DNA from: Dysgonomonas mossii
GTDB taxonomy: Bacteria > Bacteroidota > Bacteroidia > Bacteroidales > Dysgonomonadaceae
Direction: 5' to 3'
Length of the DNA stretch: 64,000 nt
Assembly: GCF_004569505.1 (NCBI RefSeq)
Contig: NZ_SPPK01000004.1
Span: forward strand, 372,001-436,000
In this document: piece by piece, positions 27,229 through 38,000 of the stretch
Layout: each line of letters opens with the position of its first letter
Position numbering within the stretch: the stretch's first letter is position 1
The notes under the pieces: model-generated
Databases searched by the model: none
What the model was told of the DNA's origin: nothing
Seen by the model: only the letters and a program-made list of their open reading frames with translations
Made by a program: the position numbers and the translations under genes

Positions 27229-28422
27229 TTACTGTTTTACAGTTATAATTTCTTCCAATAATTCGGCAGCTCTTTTATTGCCACCTGCTTCTATAAAAGA
27301 TTGTTGAATCTCTTTAGCCGCTTTTTTATATGTAGGATTGTATAATAGCTCATCTACAGCATGTTCGATGTCTTTAACGCGCATACGACTATATTTGATG
27401 CGAATACCACAGCCGTAGTTTTGAATTAGTTGTGCTGTATGCGATTGATCGAAGGCCATCGGAATAATGAGCATAGGTATACCATTCATAAAAGTATCGC
27501 AAGTTGTATTTAACCCACCATGCCCGATTACAACATCTATATGTTTCAATAATTCCGATTGAGGAACATATCCTTGCACTATAAAGTTCTCAGGCCATTC
27601 ATCCAATATGTTAGGATCTGCAGCCGCTATAACAGTAACAGGCTTATCTTTTAACGCGTCAATCATGCGGCTAAAGAAATCTTTCCGACTTTGGACCAAT
27701 ACTGTTCCTATCGAAATGTATATCTTAGGGTGGTCACCCATTGCCTCAAGCTTTTTCCAATCGAATGGAGTATTATCCGGTCTACCTGTCAATGCCCCTA
27801 TAAACTTCATATAGGGTGGTACAGAAGCATTATCTAAACCGCAAAATAGCTGTGAGGTATAGTACATATTCAATAGCTTAGACTGCACAAACTCTTCATC
27901 CCCATCTATTCCAACAAAACGTTGTAAATCAATGATTGATTTATGTACCCATTCTGTAACTTTAGGTGCACTTTGAGGGTCGTTCAGAGCATTAGGTGTA
28001 ATAGGCGTTATAGTGGCAAATGGAATATTTTTTAATTGAGCGGACAGTCCACCAACAAAAGTAATACAATCATTCACTATTACATCGGGTTTATATTGCT
28101 CTACAATCTCATTAAACTCGTCTATCATCATCCTAGCAAAAGGAATATAGGTATCTTCCAATCCTAACTTAAGAGCTTCAAGTGCCGGCATATTAGCGCC
28201 CTTATTTTGCAGCAAGATTATTCGTTCTATCTCTTTTTTGTTTTTACTCTCTGTTTTTTCCATATAGAAGTATTTTGCTCCTAAAGGAAAGAGTTTCATA
28301 TTGAGTTTGGTCATACCCGCCCAAGCAACATCATGGCCTCTTTCTAAGAGAGTGCCTCCTATACTTAATGTGGGGTTTATATGCCCCCAGAAAGGAGGAA
28401 TTACAAATAAAAATTTAGACAT
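27229..28422 (-). CDS. GT1-family (MGT-type) nucleotide-sugar glycosyltransferase, copy 2
   Basis: The protein has 397 aa. The N-terminal domain opens with FLFVIPPFWGHINPTLSIGG, the acceptor-side GxxNP motif of GT1/MGT enzymes. The C-terminal domain contains ISIGTVLVQSRKDFF and, around residue 300, IGHGGLNTTCDTFMNGIPML with PMAFDQ, the UDP-sugar binding motif. These are soluble GT-B enzymes that glycosylate lipids, macrolides or other hydrophobic alcohols. It is a clear paralogue of the gene 17 bp upstream. Two copies suggest that two sugars are added in turn or that two acceptors are used. Confidence 0.9.
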   Translation of the reverse strand: MSKFLFVIPPFWGHINPTLSIGGTLLERGHDVAWAGMTKLNMKLFPLGAKYFYMEKTESKNKKEIERIILLQNKGANMPALEALKLGLEDTYIPFARMMIDEFNEIVEQYKPDVIVNDCITFVGGLSAQLKNIPFATITPITPNALNDPQSAPKVTEWVHKSIIDLQRFVGIDGDEEFVQSKLLNMYYTSQLFCGLDNASVPPYMKFIGALTGRPDNTPFDWKKLEAMGDHPKIYISIGTVLVQSRKDFFSRMIDALKDKPVTVIAAADPNILDEWPENFIVQGYVPQSELLKHIDVVIGHGGLNTTCDTFMNGIPMLIIPMAFDQSHTAQLIQNYGCGIRIKYSRMRVKDIEHAVDELLYNPTYKKAAKEIQQSFIEAGGNKRAAELLEEIITVKQ

Positions 28423-28439
28423 TTAATTCTATTTTAAGG

Positions 28440-29639
28440 TTATAGACCTATTTGTTTTGTAAGTATATTTTCTAATAATTTTACTGCTTTAGCAACGCCT
28501 CCCGCTTCTTCAAATGATTTTTGTATTGCCTGGGCATTTTCTGAATATTTCTTGTCATGGAGAATTTCGTTGACAGCATCTTTCAATTGCTGTGCCTTAA
28601 ATCGATTGAAGTTTAATCGTATTCCTGATCCGCTATCTACAACTGTGCTTGCAACATAGGATTGGTCATAGGCAATAGGTAAAACAACCAAAGGTTTGGC
28701 ATATGACAATGATTCACAAACAGTATTGTGTCCTCCGTGGCATACTAAAACATCCATTAGAGGGATAAGTTTAAGTTGTGGAATGCGTCTACATACTATA
28801 AAATTTTGAGGCATATAGTCAAACAACTCAGGATCGGAAACAATTACGATTCCTATCATATCATTCTCGAAAGCCTCTGTCACTTTCCTTAGAAATTGTC
28901 GTTTGAGGTTGTGATCAAATGTTGTTCCTATTGTGACTAGTATTTTAGGAAGATCATTCATTGATTGAAGTTTATGCCAATCAAAATCATCGGTCAAATC
29001 TCCTCTATTGATTACTGGACCTACGAATTGGTAATAATTATCTAAGTTAGATTCTCCAAATAATTTTTTAGAAGTATATACAATTGTAAGTAATTTGGAG
29101 CAATCTAAACGCTTATCGCTATTAAGCCCTACACTCTTTTGAAACTTTATAATCTGATCTCCTTCCCATTCATGAATCGTCGGTAAAGCTTCGTTTACCT
29201 TTATTGCCGCCGGAGCAGTTACAGATGTTACATAAGGTATATTCTTTTGTATTGCAGCTACTGCTGCAGCAAATATCTGATGATCATTAATAATGATGTC
29301 AGGTTTATAAGCATCAATAAGTTTTTTTATGCCATCAAGCATGCCCGCATTCATTGGAATTAATACCTCATCATAGAGGAACTTCAAGCTATCAAGACCA
29401 TAAACAGCTTTTTTGCCTAGCTTCAGAATTTCATTTTTTATCTGTTCTTTATCGGCTTCACTTATATCAGCATCGAGTAAAAGAAATGTGCCGCCGTTGG
29501 GTATTCTTTCTTCTAATTGAGGATCAATGCTTATCCATGCCACATCATGTTTATTTTTAAGCAATTCAGTCCCCAAACCTAAGGTAGGATTAACGTGACC
29601 TGTAAGTGGCGGAACTATAAATAAAAATCTGCCTTTCAT
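28440..29639 (-). CDS. GT1-family (MGT-type) nucleotide-sugar glycosyltransferase, copy 1
   Basis: The protein has 399 aa. It starts GRFLFIVPPLTGHVNPTLGL, the usual GT1 N-terminal strand-loop, and has the C-terminal donor-site motif CHGGHNTVCESLSYAKPLVV near residue 300, followed by PIAYDQS. Its start codon overlaps the stop codon of the alpha/beta hydrolase gene by 4 bp (ATGA), indicating translational coupling. It pairs with the next gene as a paralogue. The expected donor is a UDP-sugar and the expected acceptor a hydroxyl on the released acyl or polyketide chain; both are inferences from family and neighbours. Confidence 0.9.
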   Translation of the reverse strand: MKGRFLFIVPPLTGHVNPTLGLGTELLKNKHDVAWISIDPQLEERIPNGGTFLLLDADISEADKEQIKNEILKLGKKAVYGLDSLKFLYDEVLIPMNAGMLDGIKKLIDAYKPDIIINDHQIFAAAVAAIQKNIPYVTSVTAPAAIKVNEALPTIHEWEGDQIIKFQKSVGLNSDKRLDCSKLLTIVYTSKKLFGESNLDNYYQFVGPVINRGDLTDDFDWHKLQSMNDLPKILVTIGTTFDHNLKRQFLRKVTEAFENDMIGIVIVSDPELFDYMPQNFIVCRRIPQLKLIPLMDVLVCHGGHNTVCESLSYAKPLVVLPIAYDQSYVASTVVDSGSGIRLNFNRFKAQQLKDAVNEILHDKKYSENAQAIQKSFEEAGGVAKAVKLLENILTKQIGL

Positions 29640-30400
29640 TTGATAAATTCTAATAGTTTCTCAATAATCCATTGTGGTTTTTGAATAGGCAAGTTATGAT
29701 CGCCACTACCTTCTAATAAATAAGAATTTGGAATAATTTCTTTCAATAGATTTCCGGCTAATAAACAATCCGAATCAGAGCCATATAATAATAAGGTTGG
29801 CACTTTAATAGAATTGGTAGATAATATATCAAACAAATTATTATCTATATCAAAATCTTCCTTAATTGAAGTATGGTTGAATAAGTATTCATAGAGTTTT
29901 TTATTCTTTTCAATCTGCCTTTTTCCGGGCTGTAAAGATGTGGACTCAGCATAGTTATTCAAATACTGATCTATAAATTTATTCCCATATTTTTGGAGTA
30001 CTTCAGGAGCATCACCTTCGTCCGGCTTGGGAGACTCTATCAGGCTTAGTTTTTCCACCCTATCAGAGTAAAGCATTACCGTTTTTAAGGCTATAAGACC
30101 ACCATAGCTGTATCCAATCAAGTGTACTTTCTTTAAGTTCAGAACATCAAGTAGAGCTATCAAGTCATCAGACATCGCCTCAAGATTATATCCACAGTCA
30201 ACACGTTCACTCAGACCGTGACTTTGCAAATCATATAATACAACATGAAAATGTTTAGCCAGTTCGGGGGCTATGTTAAAGTAGAATACTGACATATTGG
30301 TAAACATACCATGAATCATCACAATAGCCTGAGATGCTTCACGATTCATTTCCAATACATGGATTTTCTTGTTATTTATCTGAATGATTGCCATCAACAA
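29636..30400 (-). CDS. Alpha/beta hydrolase (thioesterase-like release enzyme candidate)
   Basis: The protein has 254 aa. It shows the oxyanion-side motif VMIHGMFTNMSVFYF, the nucleophile elbow GYSYGG with Ser98, a likely acid in LLYGSDSDCLLAG and the catalytic His in GSGDHNLPIQKP. The fold matches single-domain alpha/beta hydrolases that serve as thioesterases or esterases. The start codon at 30400 lies inside the ACP gene (29-bp overlap); an internal ATG at 30394 is an alternative. The next gene overlaps its stop codon by 4 bp. Its place between a carrier protein and glycosyltransferases suggests it frees the finished chain from the carrier, or transfers it. Confidence 0.85.
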   Translation of the reverse strand: MLMAIIQINNKKIHVLEMNREASQAIVMIHGMFTNMSVFYFNIAPELAKHFHVVLYDLQSHGLSERVDCGYNLEAMSDDLIALLDVLNLKKVHLIGYSYGGLIALKTVMLYSDRVEKLSLIESPKPDEGDAPEVLQKYGNKFIDQYLNNYAESTSLQPGKRQIEKNKKLYEYLFNHTSIKEDFDIDNNLFDILSTNSIKVPTLLLYGSDSDCLLAGNLLKEIIPNSYLLEGSGDHNLPIQKPQWIIEKLLEFIK

Positions 30401-30677
30401 TAAAGTTTACAATATCTCCTATATTCAACTTTACAATCTGATCAAGATCCATTGCTAACAACCATTTTGTAAAGTCTATATCCGTCCCGTATTTAATTCT
30501 AACTTTCTCAGCAAAAGCCACAAGCTCAATACTATCCATCTCCAGATCTTTTGTAAATTTACTATTTTGAGTTATATCAAGTTCTTCTGCTATATCTGCA
30601 CCTATTATATCTGAAATAAACTGATGCAAAACTTCAAATACCAGATCTTTTTCTTCTTTTACGATTATTGTGTCCAT
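30372..30677 (-). CDS. Discrete acyl carrier protein
   Basis: The protein has 101 aa, rich in acidic residues, with the phosphopantetheine attachment site in KDLEMDSIELVAFAEKV (Ser49). It is slightly longer than FabD-pathway ACP and is clearly different from the tandem PUFA-type carriers in the large synthase (DLSIDSIKRMEI). The gene overlaps the end of the KS-AT-DH-PPTase gene by 13 bp and the start of the hydrolase gene by 29 bp. That arrangement implies coupled translation in a fixed ratio. It could accept the chain from the synthases for tailoring or release, or load a special starter unit. Confidence 0.9.
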   Translation of the reverse strand: MDTIIVKEEKDLVFEVLHQFISDIIGADIAEELDITQNSKFTKDLEMDSIELVAFAEKVRIKYGTDIDFTKWLLAMDLDQIVKLNIGDIVNFIVDGNHSDK

Positions 30678-33600
30678 CCTATTATGTAGTTTTTATATTT
30701 AAATATCTTTATTTCACAATCTTCAATAAAAAGAATGTCTTCATTTATTCTTTTTACTTCATATCGTTTAGGGTTCCCTTGAAGTCCCACGCCTAACATT
30801 TTTCCATAAGCTTCTTTTGCTACCCAAAAACGAGTGCTCCATTCTGTGATATCCTTATCTTTAATCAATTCGAGTTCGTAAGGGGTGAATGAAATTTCCA
30901 AAAAGTCTTTTGTACGTTCCTCTATTGTTTCAATATCAATACCAACAGATTTTTCTGAAACAATGCTCACACTGGCTCCATTTTTGTGAGCTAAAGAAAT
31001 CTCTAATCCTTTTGTTTCTTCTAGACCATACACATAAGGCTTGCCATAATCATCATATTTTATAAAGTATTCAATTGGGTATGTTAATTTACCACTCTTA
31101 TTCTGAACATACCACCTTAAACTATCTTTAAGAGCAATCCTGCTAGTAAGATAATCTTTCCGCTTATTTAGAGGCAGAGAAGCTTGTCGTTTCTTTTCGG
31201 GCTGATTTAAGTATCTTTTTCTAAGAAATTCTAAAACACCTGTTTTATTATATATACTTTCCGATAAAAATACTCCAGGTGCGATTTGTTGCGATATAAA
31301 ATTTTTTCCAGGATTCAAAGTCATCTCCCATAGCAAACTATCAAACTCAAATCGTCTGTTTTGCCAGCCTTTGACAATACACCATACTTTACTTTCTCTT
31401 TTCAGTATCATTTCTGCTGTCGTAAAGTCTTTATCAATAGTTTTACTCAAACAGATACATTCAAATAATCCTTCTTGATCACGCATATCTTGATAAAAAG
31501 TAATTTCCTGAACTTTTACAGGAAAGGTTATATAGTTTATATCCAGAATAAGATGTAAATACAAACCATAAGTTTGCCCCATATTATCAAGGAGAGATCC
31601 TTTGCCTGCCTTTTTTCTTATATAAGATCTTATACCTTTTTCTGTGACATTTGTAACCATTTCTATTCCCTGATATTCAATTCCATGAAACATATACTTT
31701 TCATATATTTGCTCTGGTGTAGGTAATGGTCTGATATCTTCTCCCAGATCAATATAATCTTCATAATATGAATCAGGCTTAGAAAATGAGTTTCTTAATG
31801 TAACCTCGCCCGATGCATAATGCTTGATGTTTAAAGAAAGTAATTCATCAGACTTCCACACACCATTTATTTTCTGGACAAAGGGTGTATGAACTTCCAT
31901 CCACTGATAAACACTGATAGGTCCAATTCTTACAATCTTTTTTGACAAATCCTGTCTATGTGCAGCTTCAGCTATCAACTCAAAGGTCATAGTCATTGGA
32001 ATTACAGGGTTTAAGTCTTCCACATAGTTCCAATTTGCCGGTTGCTTAACTAATGAGTGCCCTATTAGTGTAGGGTGTGTATCTAATGATACGTATAAAT
32101 CTTCTTCAAATGTTGATCCTGTCTTGGCCCCATTTCTTATAATGGTAGGTTTTAAATCTTTTTCGATAACAGGAGAAATGGTATTCGTGACTTGAGATTG
32201 AGTATTAGCAGAGATATTTTTATAGTTTATATTCCTTTCCTTTAATAGTCCGGCTAGTTCCATCTGCATTTGTGCCATCTCTTTGATATTCTCATTCAGA
32301 GCTGACATTATCGGATGAGAAGTTTCCATTGCTAATGAGTCAAAATCAACAGAAGTCGTTTTTTGTAGACGATTTCGGACATGTCCACTCAAAAGAGGAA
32401 AGTCTGATTGAAAGCCCATGAGCATTTGTAGATTCATTCCTTTTTTCTGTTTTTTCTTATTCAGTTTCTCTACATTAAGAAAAGACATATCAACATTCCG
32501 ACCTTCTATATAAAGCAATGCCATCACGCGTCTCAATTGCTCTAATGTAGTTCTTTGTGTGCTGACCTCAGATATAGAACTATAGGGTTTGTTTACCAAT
32601 ATATCATCAACAAATCCGACAAGGCTTCCTCCTCCGACCTGAATAAATACGCGCACATTTTCCTCATCATAGAGTTTTTCAATAAGCTCTCTAAATCTTA
32701 CACTTTCTATAAGATGTTTGACTGATAATGCTTTAATATAATGAGATTCGGTTGGATAAGGTTCCAATGTATTCGATGACCACATTGGCACACTCGGATC
32801 AAGGAATTCGAGATGTTTAAACGAATCCTCAAGCAGATCAAGCCTGTCTTTTATGAAAGGAGTGTGAAATCCAGATTGATATGGTAAAACCTGAAAGAAA
32901 ATCTTTTCCTGTCTAAGAGATTCGGACAACTTATTAAGAGCATCTTCGGTAGCGCATAATAATACTTGATTCGGACAATTATCATTAGACAAGTAAAGAT
33001 TAGGTATTGAGTCTAGATACTTCTTAACCCTCTCCCGCCCTACACTGACAGCAATAAAGAAAACACCATCTATTTTATATTGACTCGCATCTAAGCAGTT
33101 GATAAGTTTTTTGATTGATTTACCTGATACCATACCTGATGCTTCCACGCCGAACCATTCACCTAAGCTGTGTCCGACATTCATATCTGATTTTATATTT
33201 AATACCTTCAACGACATATCCATCGCTTTGTTGATACGATACAATCTTAAGACATTGTCTATAATTTTACTTTCTGTTGATTTGTATTCCTCTTCAGGTA
33301 AAGAAAATTTAAAATAGTTAATCAGGCTCTCTATTTCAGGATTCACTCCGGGATCATAACCCGGATACATAAAAGCAATCTTTCCTCCATTCTTTATAAG
33401 TGGTTTATTTGTAAACCAAATATCTTGACGCCCTTTCCATATTAAATCTTTTTCAATAAACTTTATAGCTTTTTCTATCCTATCAGGTGTTGGGTTGAAT
33501 AGAACCAAACGGTAGTCACCGTCTTGATTAAAAGATGCTGTTTGTCCATTACGTAAAGTCTTTATTAACTCTTCTTTGGAGGTAGAGCTAATCGCTATTA

Positions 33601-35035
33601 CTTTATCATGAAATGGGCTTTTCTCAACATCATCGTCTAAAGATCGTTTATCTCCATATGCTTCTAAGATCACATGTGCATTTATTCCTCCAAAACCAAA
33701 AGCATTTACCCCAGCAACTAATGGGTAATTATTTTCATCCCAATCCTGTAGTTGCTGTACAGGTCTGAAACGGGTATTTTCTATCCCTTTTAATGGATGC
33801 TCACAATGTAATGTTGAAGGAATTTTTCTAGTATATAAAGCTAAAACTGTTTTAATCAGACCAAGAATACCTGCGGCAGGCATAGCATGACCAATATTAG
33901 ATTTTACAGAACCGATCAGTACATCTTTGTCACATTCTTCTTTTGGAAACACTTCTGATAAAGTTTGTAACTCTGTCTTATCCCCTATCATTGTAGCAGT
34001 GCCATGTGCTTCTAAATAACCAATTTTAGATTTGTCTAAATCTCTATTAGCCCAGGCTGTTTCTATAGCAAGTTTTTGTCCGTTTACTGATGGAGCCATT
34101 ACGGCAACTCCTGATCCATCACTACTCACTCCTACCGCTTTGATGACTGCATAAATACGATCTTTGTCTGCAATAGCCTTATCCAGCGTTTTTAGAACAA
34201 CGAAACCGCTACCTTCACCAATCAGTAGACCATCCGCATTTTCGCTGAATGGACAGATCTGTTGTTTATGAGATAGAGCTCCAAGTTGTGAGAAAATACT
34301 CCAAAACGGAGCATTATGACCAACATGAACTCCCCCTGCAACTGCAATATCACATCTTCCACTTTCTAATTCTTTCACACAATGATCCAATGCAATCAAA
34401 GAGCTGGCACAAGCTGCATCAACTACATATGACGGTCCCTGCATATCTAACTTATTAGAAATAAGGGATGCTATCAGATTGGGTATAAGCCCGGGCATAG
34501 AATCCGCCTGATAACGCCCTCGTGACGCTTGATACTGTTCTTTTATTTTGTCGAGTTCTTCATCAGACAAATCGGGTAATGCTTTTTTTACTGCTTCTGT
34601 TATTTGATGACTGACATGAACAATATCCATAGCTCGCCATATAGCAGATCCCACATACGCTCCTTTTCCTATTACCAATGCGCATTTCTTTAAGGATATA
34701 TTTTTTTCAAAGACCGATGCATCTTCCAACGCTTCATAAACACTTTTTAATGCTAAAAGATGCGCCGTATCCATTCCTTCTACAGCCAATGGTAGAATAG
34801 AAAACTGCATGGGATCAAATAATATATCCGGAATAAAACCTCCTCGTTTGCAGTAGAATCGATCTACAGCCGGAGTCTTTGTCTCATCAAAATATCTAGG
34901 ATCCAATCTATCTGCAGGAACATCCTTAATACAGTCTACCCCATTGATAAGATTGTTCCAATACTCAGTGTAATTACTTGCTTCAGGAGCAAAACAAGAC
35001 ATTCCTACTATTGCTATATCTTTTTTATTTTCCAC
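30665..35035 (-). CDS. Multidomain synthase KS-AT-DH-PPTase (PUFA/enediyne/HglE-type)
   Basis: The protein has 1456 aa. Ketosynthase (about 5-460): active-site Cys209 in DAACASSLIALD, His motifs in EAHGTATMIGD and SNIGHAMPAAG. Acyltransferase-like domain (about 555-850): VGHSLGEWFG, Ser623. A linker carries an Asn/Gln-rich stretch. A product-template/dehydratase-type double hotdog (about 980-1225) has HPTLIGHSL (His987) and LLDNMGQ (Asp1150). An Sfp-type phosphopantetheinyl transferase closes the protein (about 1290-1456): VGIDIETIEERT and FWVAKEAYGK (W1404, E1408). No carrier or reductase domain is present, so it must work with the larger synthase 7 bp upstream. A fused C-terminal PPTase is known from enediyne PKSs and some PUFA synthases and lets the system activate its own carriers. 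Confidence 0.93.
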   Translation of the reverse strand: MENKKDIAIVGMSCFAPEASNYTEYWNNLINGVDCIKDVPADRLDPRYFDETKTPAVDRFYCKRGGFIPDILFDPMQFSILPLAVEGMDTAHLLALKSVYEALEDASVFEKNISLKKCALVIGKGAYVGSAIWRAMDIVHVSHQITEAVKKALPDLSDEELDKIKEQYQASRGRYQADSMPGLIPNLIASLISNKLDMQGPSYVVDAACASSLIALDHCVKELESGRCDIAVAGGVHVGHNAPFWSIFSQLGALSHKQQICPFSENADGLLIGEGSGFVVLKTLDKAIADKDRIYAVIKAVGVSSDGSGVAVMAPSVNGQKLAIETAWANRDLDKSKIGYLEAHGTATMIGDKTELQTLSEVFPKEECDKDVLIGSVKSNIGHAMPAAGILGLIKTVLALYTRKIPSTLHCEHPLKGIENTRFRPVQQLQDWDENNYPLVAGVNAFGFGGINAHVILEAYGDKRSLDDDVEKSPFHDKVIAISSTSKEELIKTLRNGQTASFNQDGDYRLVLFNPTPDRIEKAIKFIEKDLIWKGRQDIWFTNKPLIKNGGKIAFMYPGYDPGVNPEIESLINYFKFSLPEEEYKSTESKIIDNVLRLYRINKAMDMSLKVLNIKSDMNVGHSLGEWFGVEASGMVSGKSIKKLINCLDASQYKIDGVFFIAVSVGRERVKKYLDSIPNLYLSNDNCPNQVLLCATEDALNKLSESLRQEKIFFQVLPYQSGFHTPFIKDRLDLLEDSFKHLEFLDPSVPMWSSNTLEPYPTESHYIKALSVKHLIESVRFRELIEKLYDEENVRVFIQVGGGSLVGFVDDILVNKPYSSISEVSTQRTTLEQLRRVMALLYIEGRNVDMSFLNVEKLNKKKQKKGMNLQMLMGFQSDFPLLSGHVRNRLQKTTSVDFDSLAMETSHPIMSALNENIKEMAQMQMELAGLLKERNINYKNISANTQSQVTNTISPVIEKDLKPTIIRNGAKTGSTFEEDLYVSLDTHPTLIGHSLVKQPANWNYVEDLNPVIPMTMTFELIAEAAHRQDLSKKIVRIGPISVYQWMEVHTPFVQKINGVWKSDELLSLNIKHYASGEVTLRNSFSKPDSYYEDYIDLGEDIRPLPTPEQIYEKYMFHGIEYQGIEMVTNVTEKGIRSYIRKKAGKGSLLDNMGQTYGLYLHLILDINYITFPVKVQEITFYQDMRDQEGLFECICLSKTIDKDFTTAEMILKRESKVWCIVKGWQNRRFEFDSLLWEMTLNPGKNFISQQIAPGVFLSESIYNKTGVLEFLRKRYLNQPEKKRQASLPLNKRKDYLTSRIALKDSLRWYVQNKSGKLTYPIEYFIKYDDYGKPYVYGLEETKGLEISLAHKNGASVSIVSEKSVGIDIETIEERTKDFLEISFTPYELELIKDKDITEWSTRFWVAKEAYGKMLGVGLQGNPKRYEVKRINEDILFIEDCEIKIFKYKNYIIGWTQ

Positions 35036-35042
35036 TTCTGAG

Positions 35043-38000
35043 TCAATTATTTAAAAAGCTTTTTACATCATCTGCTCCACCCATTACCAGTATATGGCTC
35101 TCTTTTCCATATTTAAGCTCATTTACAAAATATTCAGCTCCTTTCTTGAGAGGGATCAACGAAACACCACGCTTCTTGAATTCAACTTCTAGTGTTTCAT
35201 TCACCATCCCGGTTCCTTTCCAAGGTCCCCAATTGATAGTTAGTATCCTGGCTTCAATTTTATCATTCAAGATCGGAGCAATATGATCGAAAACACTATT
35301 TGCTGAAGCATAATCCGATTGTCCCTTGTTTCCATAAGCTGATGCAACGCTACTAAACATTACAAAAAGTTTCAGGTCGGAACGTAGTTCATCCAATAAG
35401 ACATGCAGTGGAGTAATTTTGGTAGAATACACTTTATAGAAAGATTCAAAGGTTTTATGTATAAATAATTTATCGTCCAACAAACCTGCAGCATGAAATA
35501 TTCCGTCTATTCTGTTATAGGTATCATATGTTTTTTTGATAAAATCTCTCAGTTCTTCTTCATTTTTTATATCTAAGGATATATATTTTACTTTCGCTCC
35601 GTTTTGTTCTATTTTTGCAACATTTTGATTTATCTGATTAGTCTTGAATATCTTTTGTACTTTCTTCTCTATTTCGCCGGGAGATTTCATATTTTCTTCA
35701 GTGATCAGATATCTGCGTATCTTATCCTTCGAGTCCAATGATTTATACTTATCAAACTCTTCTGTAGGAACATCTGAACGTCCTACAAGAATATAGTTAC
35801 AGGGATATTCTTTTGATAGTTCGCTAATCAACTCCGGCGTAATCCCTTGTGCCCCGCCAAACACAACAACTACAGCATCTTTGTCGAGAGAAAAATGAGA
35901 GCTTCCATTTTTGACAAGAGTGACAGGTTTAGGTTTTGCAAAATATCTCTTATTATCCTTATAGATTATTTCTGTATAAGCATCATCTTGTGTTAATAAT
36001 TCATCTACAGCAATTTGAGATAGAAGATTTGGTTCGAATATAGAATGTGATACTATTGCCCGGAAATTAATTGTTGGGAACTCATGATCAAGGCTCTTTA
36101 TCAGTCCTGGGAAGCCTTGAATTTCTTTCAACTTAGATACCCCTTCGGTCATTTTAATATTACCAAGTACATCACTGAATGTATACACCCATTTAATCCT
36201 AGCAAGATCTACATTCTTGATCATACTAAACACTTCTTTGATACTGTATTTTCGAGGTGATGTCGAAGAGTTGAATATCAACAGGCCATCATACTGAGTA
36301 AGATTCTCATCTCCTTGTATCAAGTCAACAATAGCTCCATTTCCCTCTATTGATGCTTTTATATTTTGAGCATATCCACAACCATCATCAGTAAGGGCAA
36401 ACCGTTTTCCTTGTATTTTATTATTTTCGGAGTTTAGGGTTGTTTCTTCAAGTTCAAAACTCATTCTTATCAATTCACCCTCAATGGTATCACTTTCTTT
36501 TACTGCTATCTGTTCTATTTGAGACTGGGATATAGAATCTTTATTCTCAACACCATTAGCCAACTCTCTTATCCAATCAATTAATCCATTAAGAGTTTTT
36601 ACTGAAGCTAGTTTTTCAATTGTATCATCAGCATCCTCAATACTACCGGATATATTTAGTTTTTCTCTCAATGAGCCTATAATCTCCATACGTTTGATAG
36701 AATCAATACTTAGATCAGCTTCCAAATCCAAATCCAAACCAAGCATATCGGCTGGATAACCAGTTTTTTCACTAACGGTTTCAAGAAGCAAAGTCTTAAT
36801 GTCATCAATTGTCACGGCTTGAGTTTGAATAGGAGCAACAGAATGAACTACATCTGGTATAATTGCACCTTGTGTCTGACTGATACTTGGATTGGCTAAT
36901 TCCTTAATCCAATCGATCAAACCATTAAGAGTTTTTACAGAGGCAAGCTTTTCTACTGTATCTTCAGCATCTTCCATGCTCCCTGATATATTAAGTTTTT
37001 CTCTCAATGATCCAATAATTTCCATTCGTTTGATAGAGTCTATACTCAGATCTGCTTCTAAGTCTAAGTCAAGACCTAACATTTCGATCGGATAGCCCGT
37101 TTTTTCGCTAACGGTCTCGAGTAATAGACCTTTAATATCGTCTATAAATAAGGCTTGTGTTGATGTTCCAGCCGATTTAGAAGAAGAAGTATTTATGCCC
37201 ACAGGTTCTTGTCTCTGCTCTACCTGTTGTGAAGAAGTGTTCATCGGTAACACTTGTACTTGTTGTACAGAGTTCGTTTGTATTGGAGTTGATATATTAT
37301 TGGGAGTATGACCTAAATAGCCCAGCATAACATCACGCTGGCTTTGCAGCATCATTCTCATACTATTCAGATACTCTAATATTACTTGATCAGAGGATGA
37401 AAGTCCTGAAGTGGAATTATTATTTAGATTATTCGTCATGTTTTCTAAGTTCATTATAGGTTGTGTTATCGGATATGCTCCTGTTGAAGGCATTCGTCCA
37501 TCAGTAGGTATAGCATTATGACCATTAATATGCCAAACAATAGGACTCTTCTTATATTGTTCAGGCTTATCAATGTTTACTATCGATGTATTGCGCTTTT
37601 CAAAGAGTTTTTCAACGTCAACAGATCTTCCTGTCGACAAATATTTTGCAATAGTATGCAAGATGAAAGTTACTCCATTGAAACTTTTATTTTCTGTTTC
37701 AAAAGCAGAGACTTTATCCCCTAAGATGGATTGTACAAGTCCAGTAAGAACTCTACCCGGTCCAACTTCAATAAATATACGTGCTCCTTCATTGTACATA
37801 TTTTCAACTTGCCGGGTAAAAAGTACAGGTTTAATAAGATGCTCCGATAATCGGTTTTTTATTTCTTGTTTTCCTGTAGGGTAATACTCTGCTGTTGTAT
37901 TAGACCATACAGGTATATTTAGAGTCTTAAAGTCAACCTTCTGTAACACATCGGCATACAACTCTCTTGATTTATGCAAAAGAGGACTATGAAATGCACA

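Noticed and set aside
36530..37145. A possible CRISPR-like or assembly-artefact repeat
   Set aside because: The repeat is in frame, encodes two carrier domains and differs at synonymous sites, so it is a real tandem domain.
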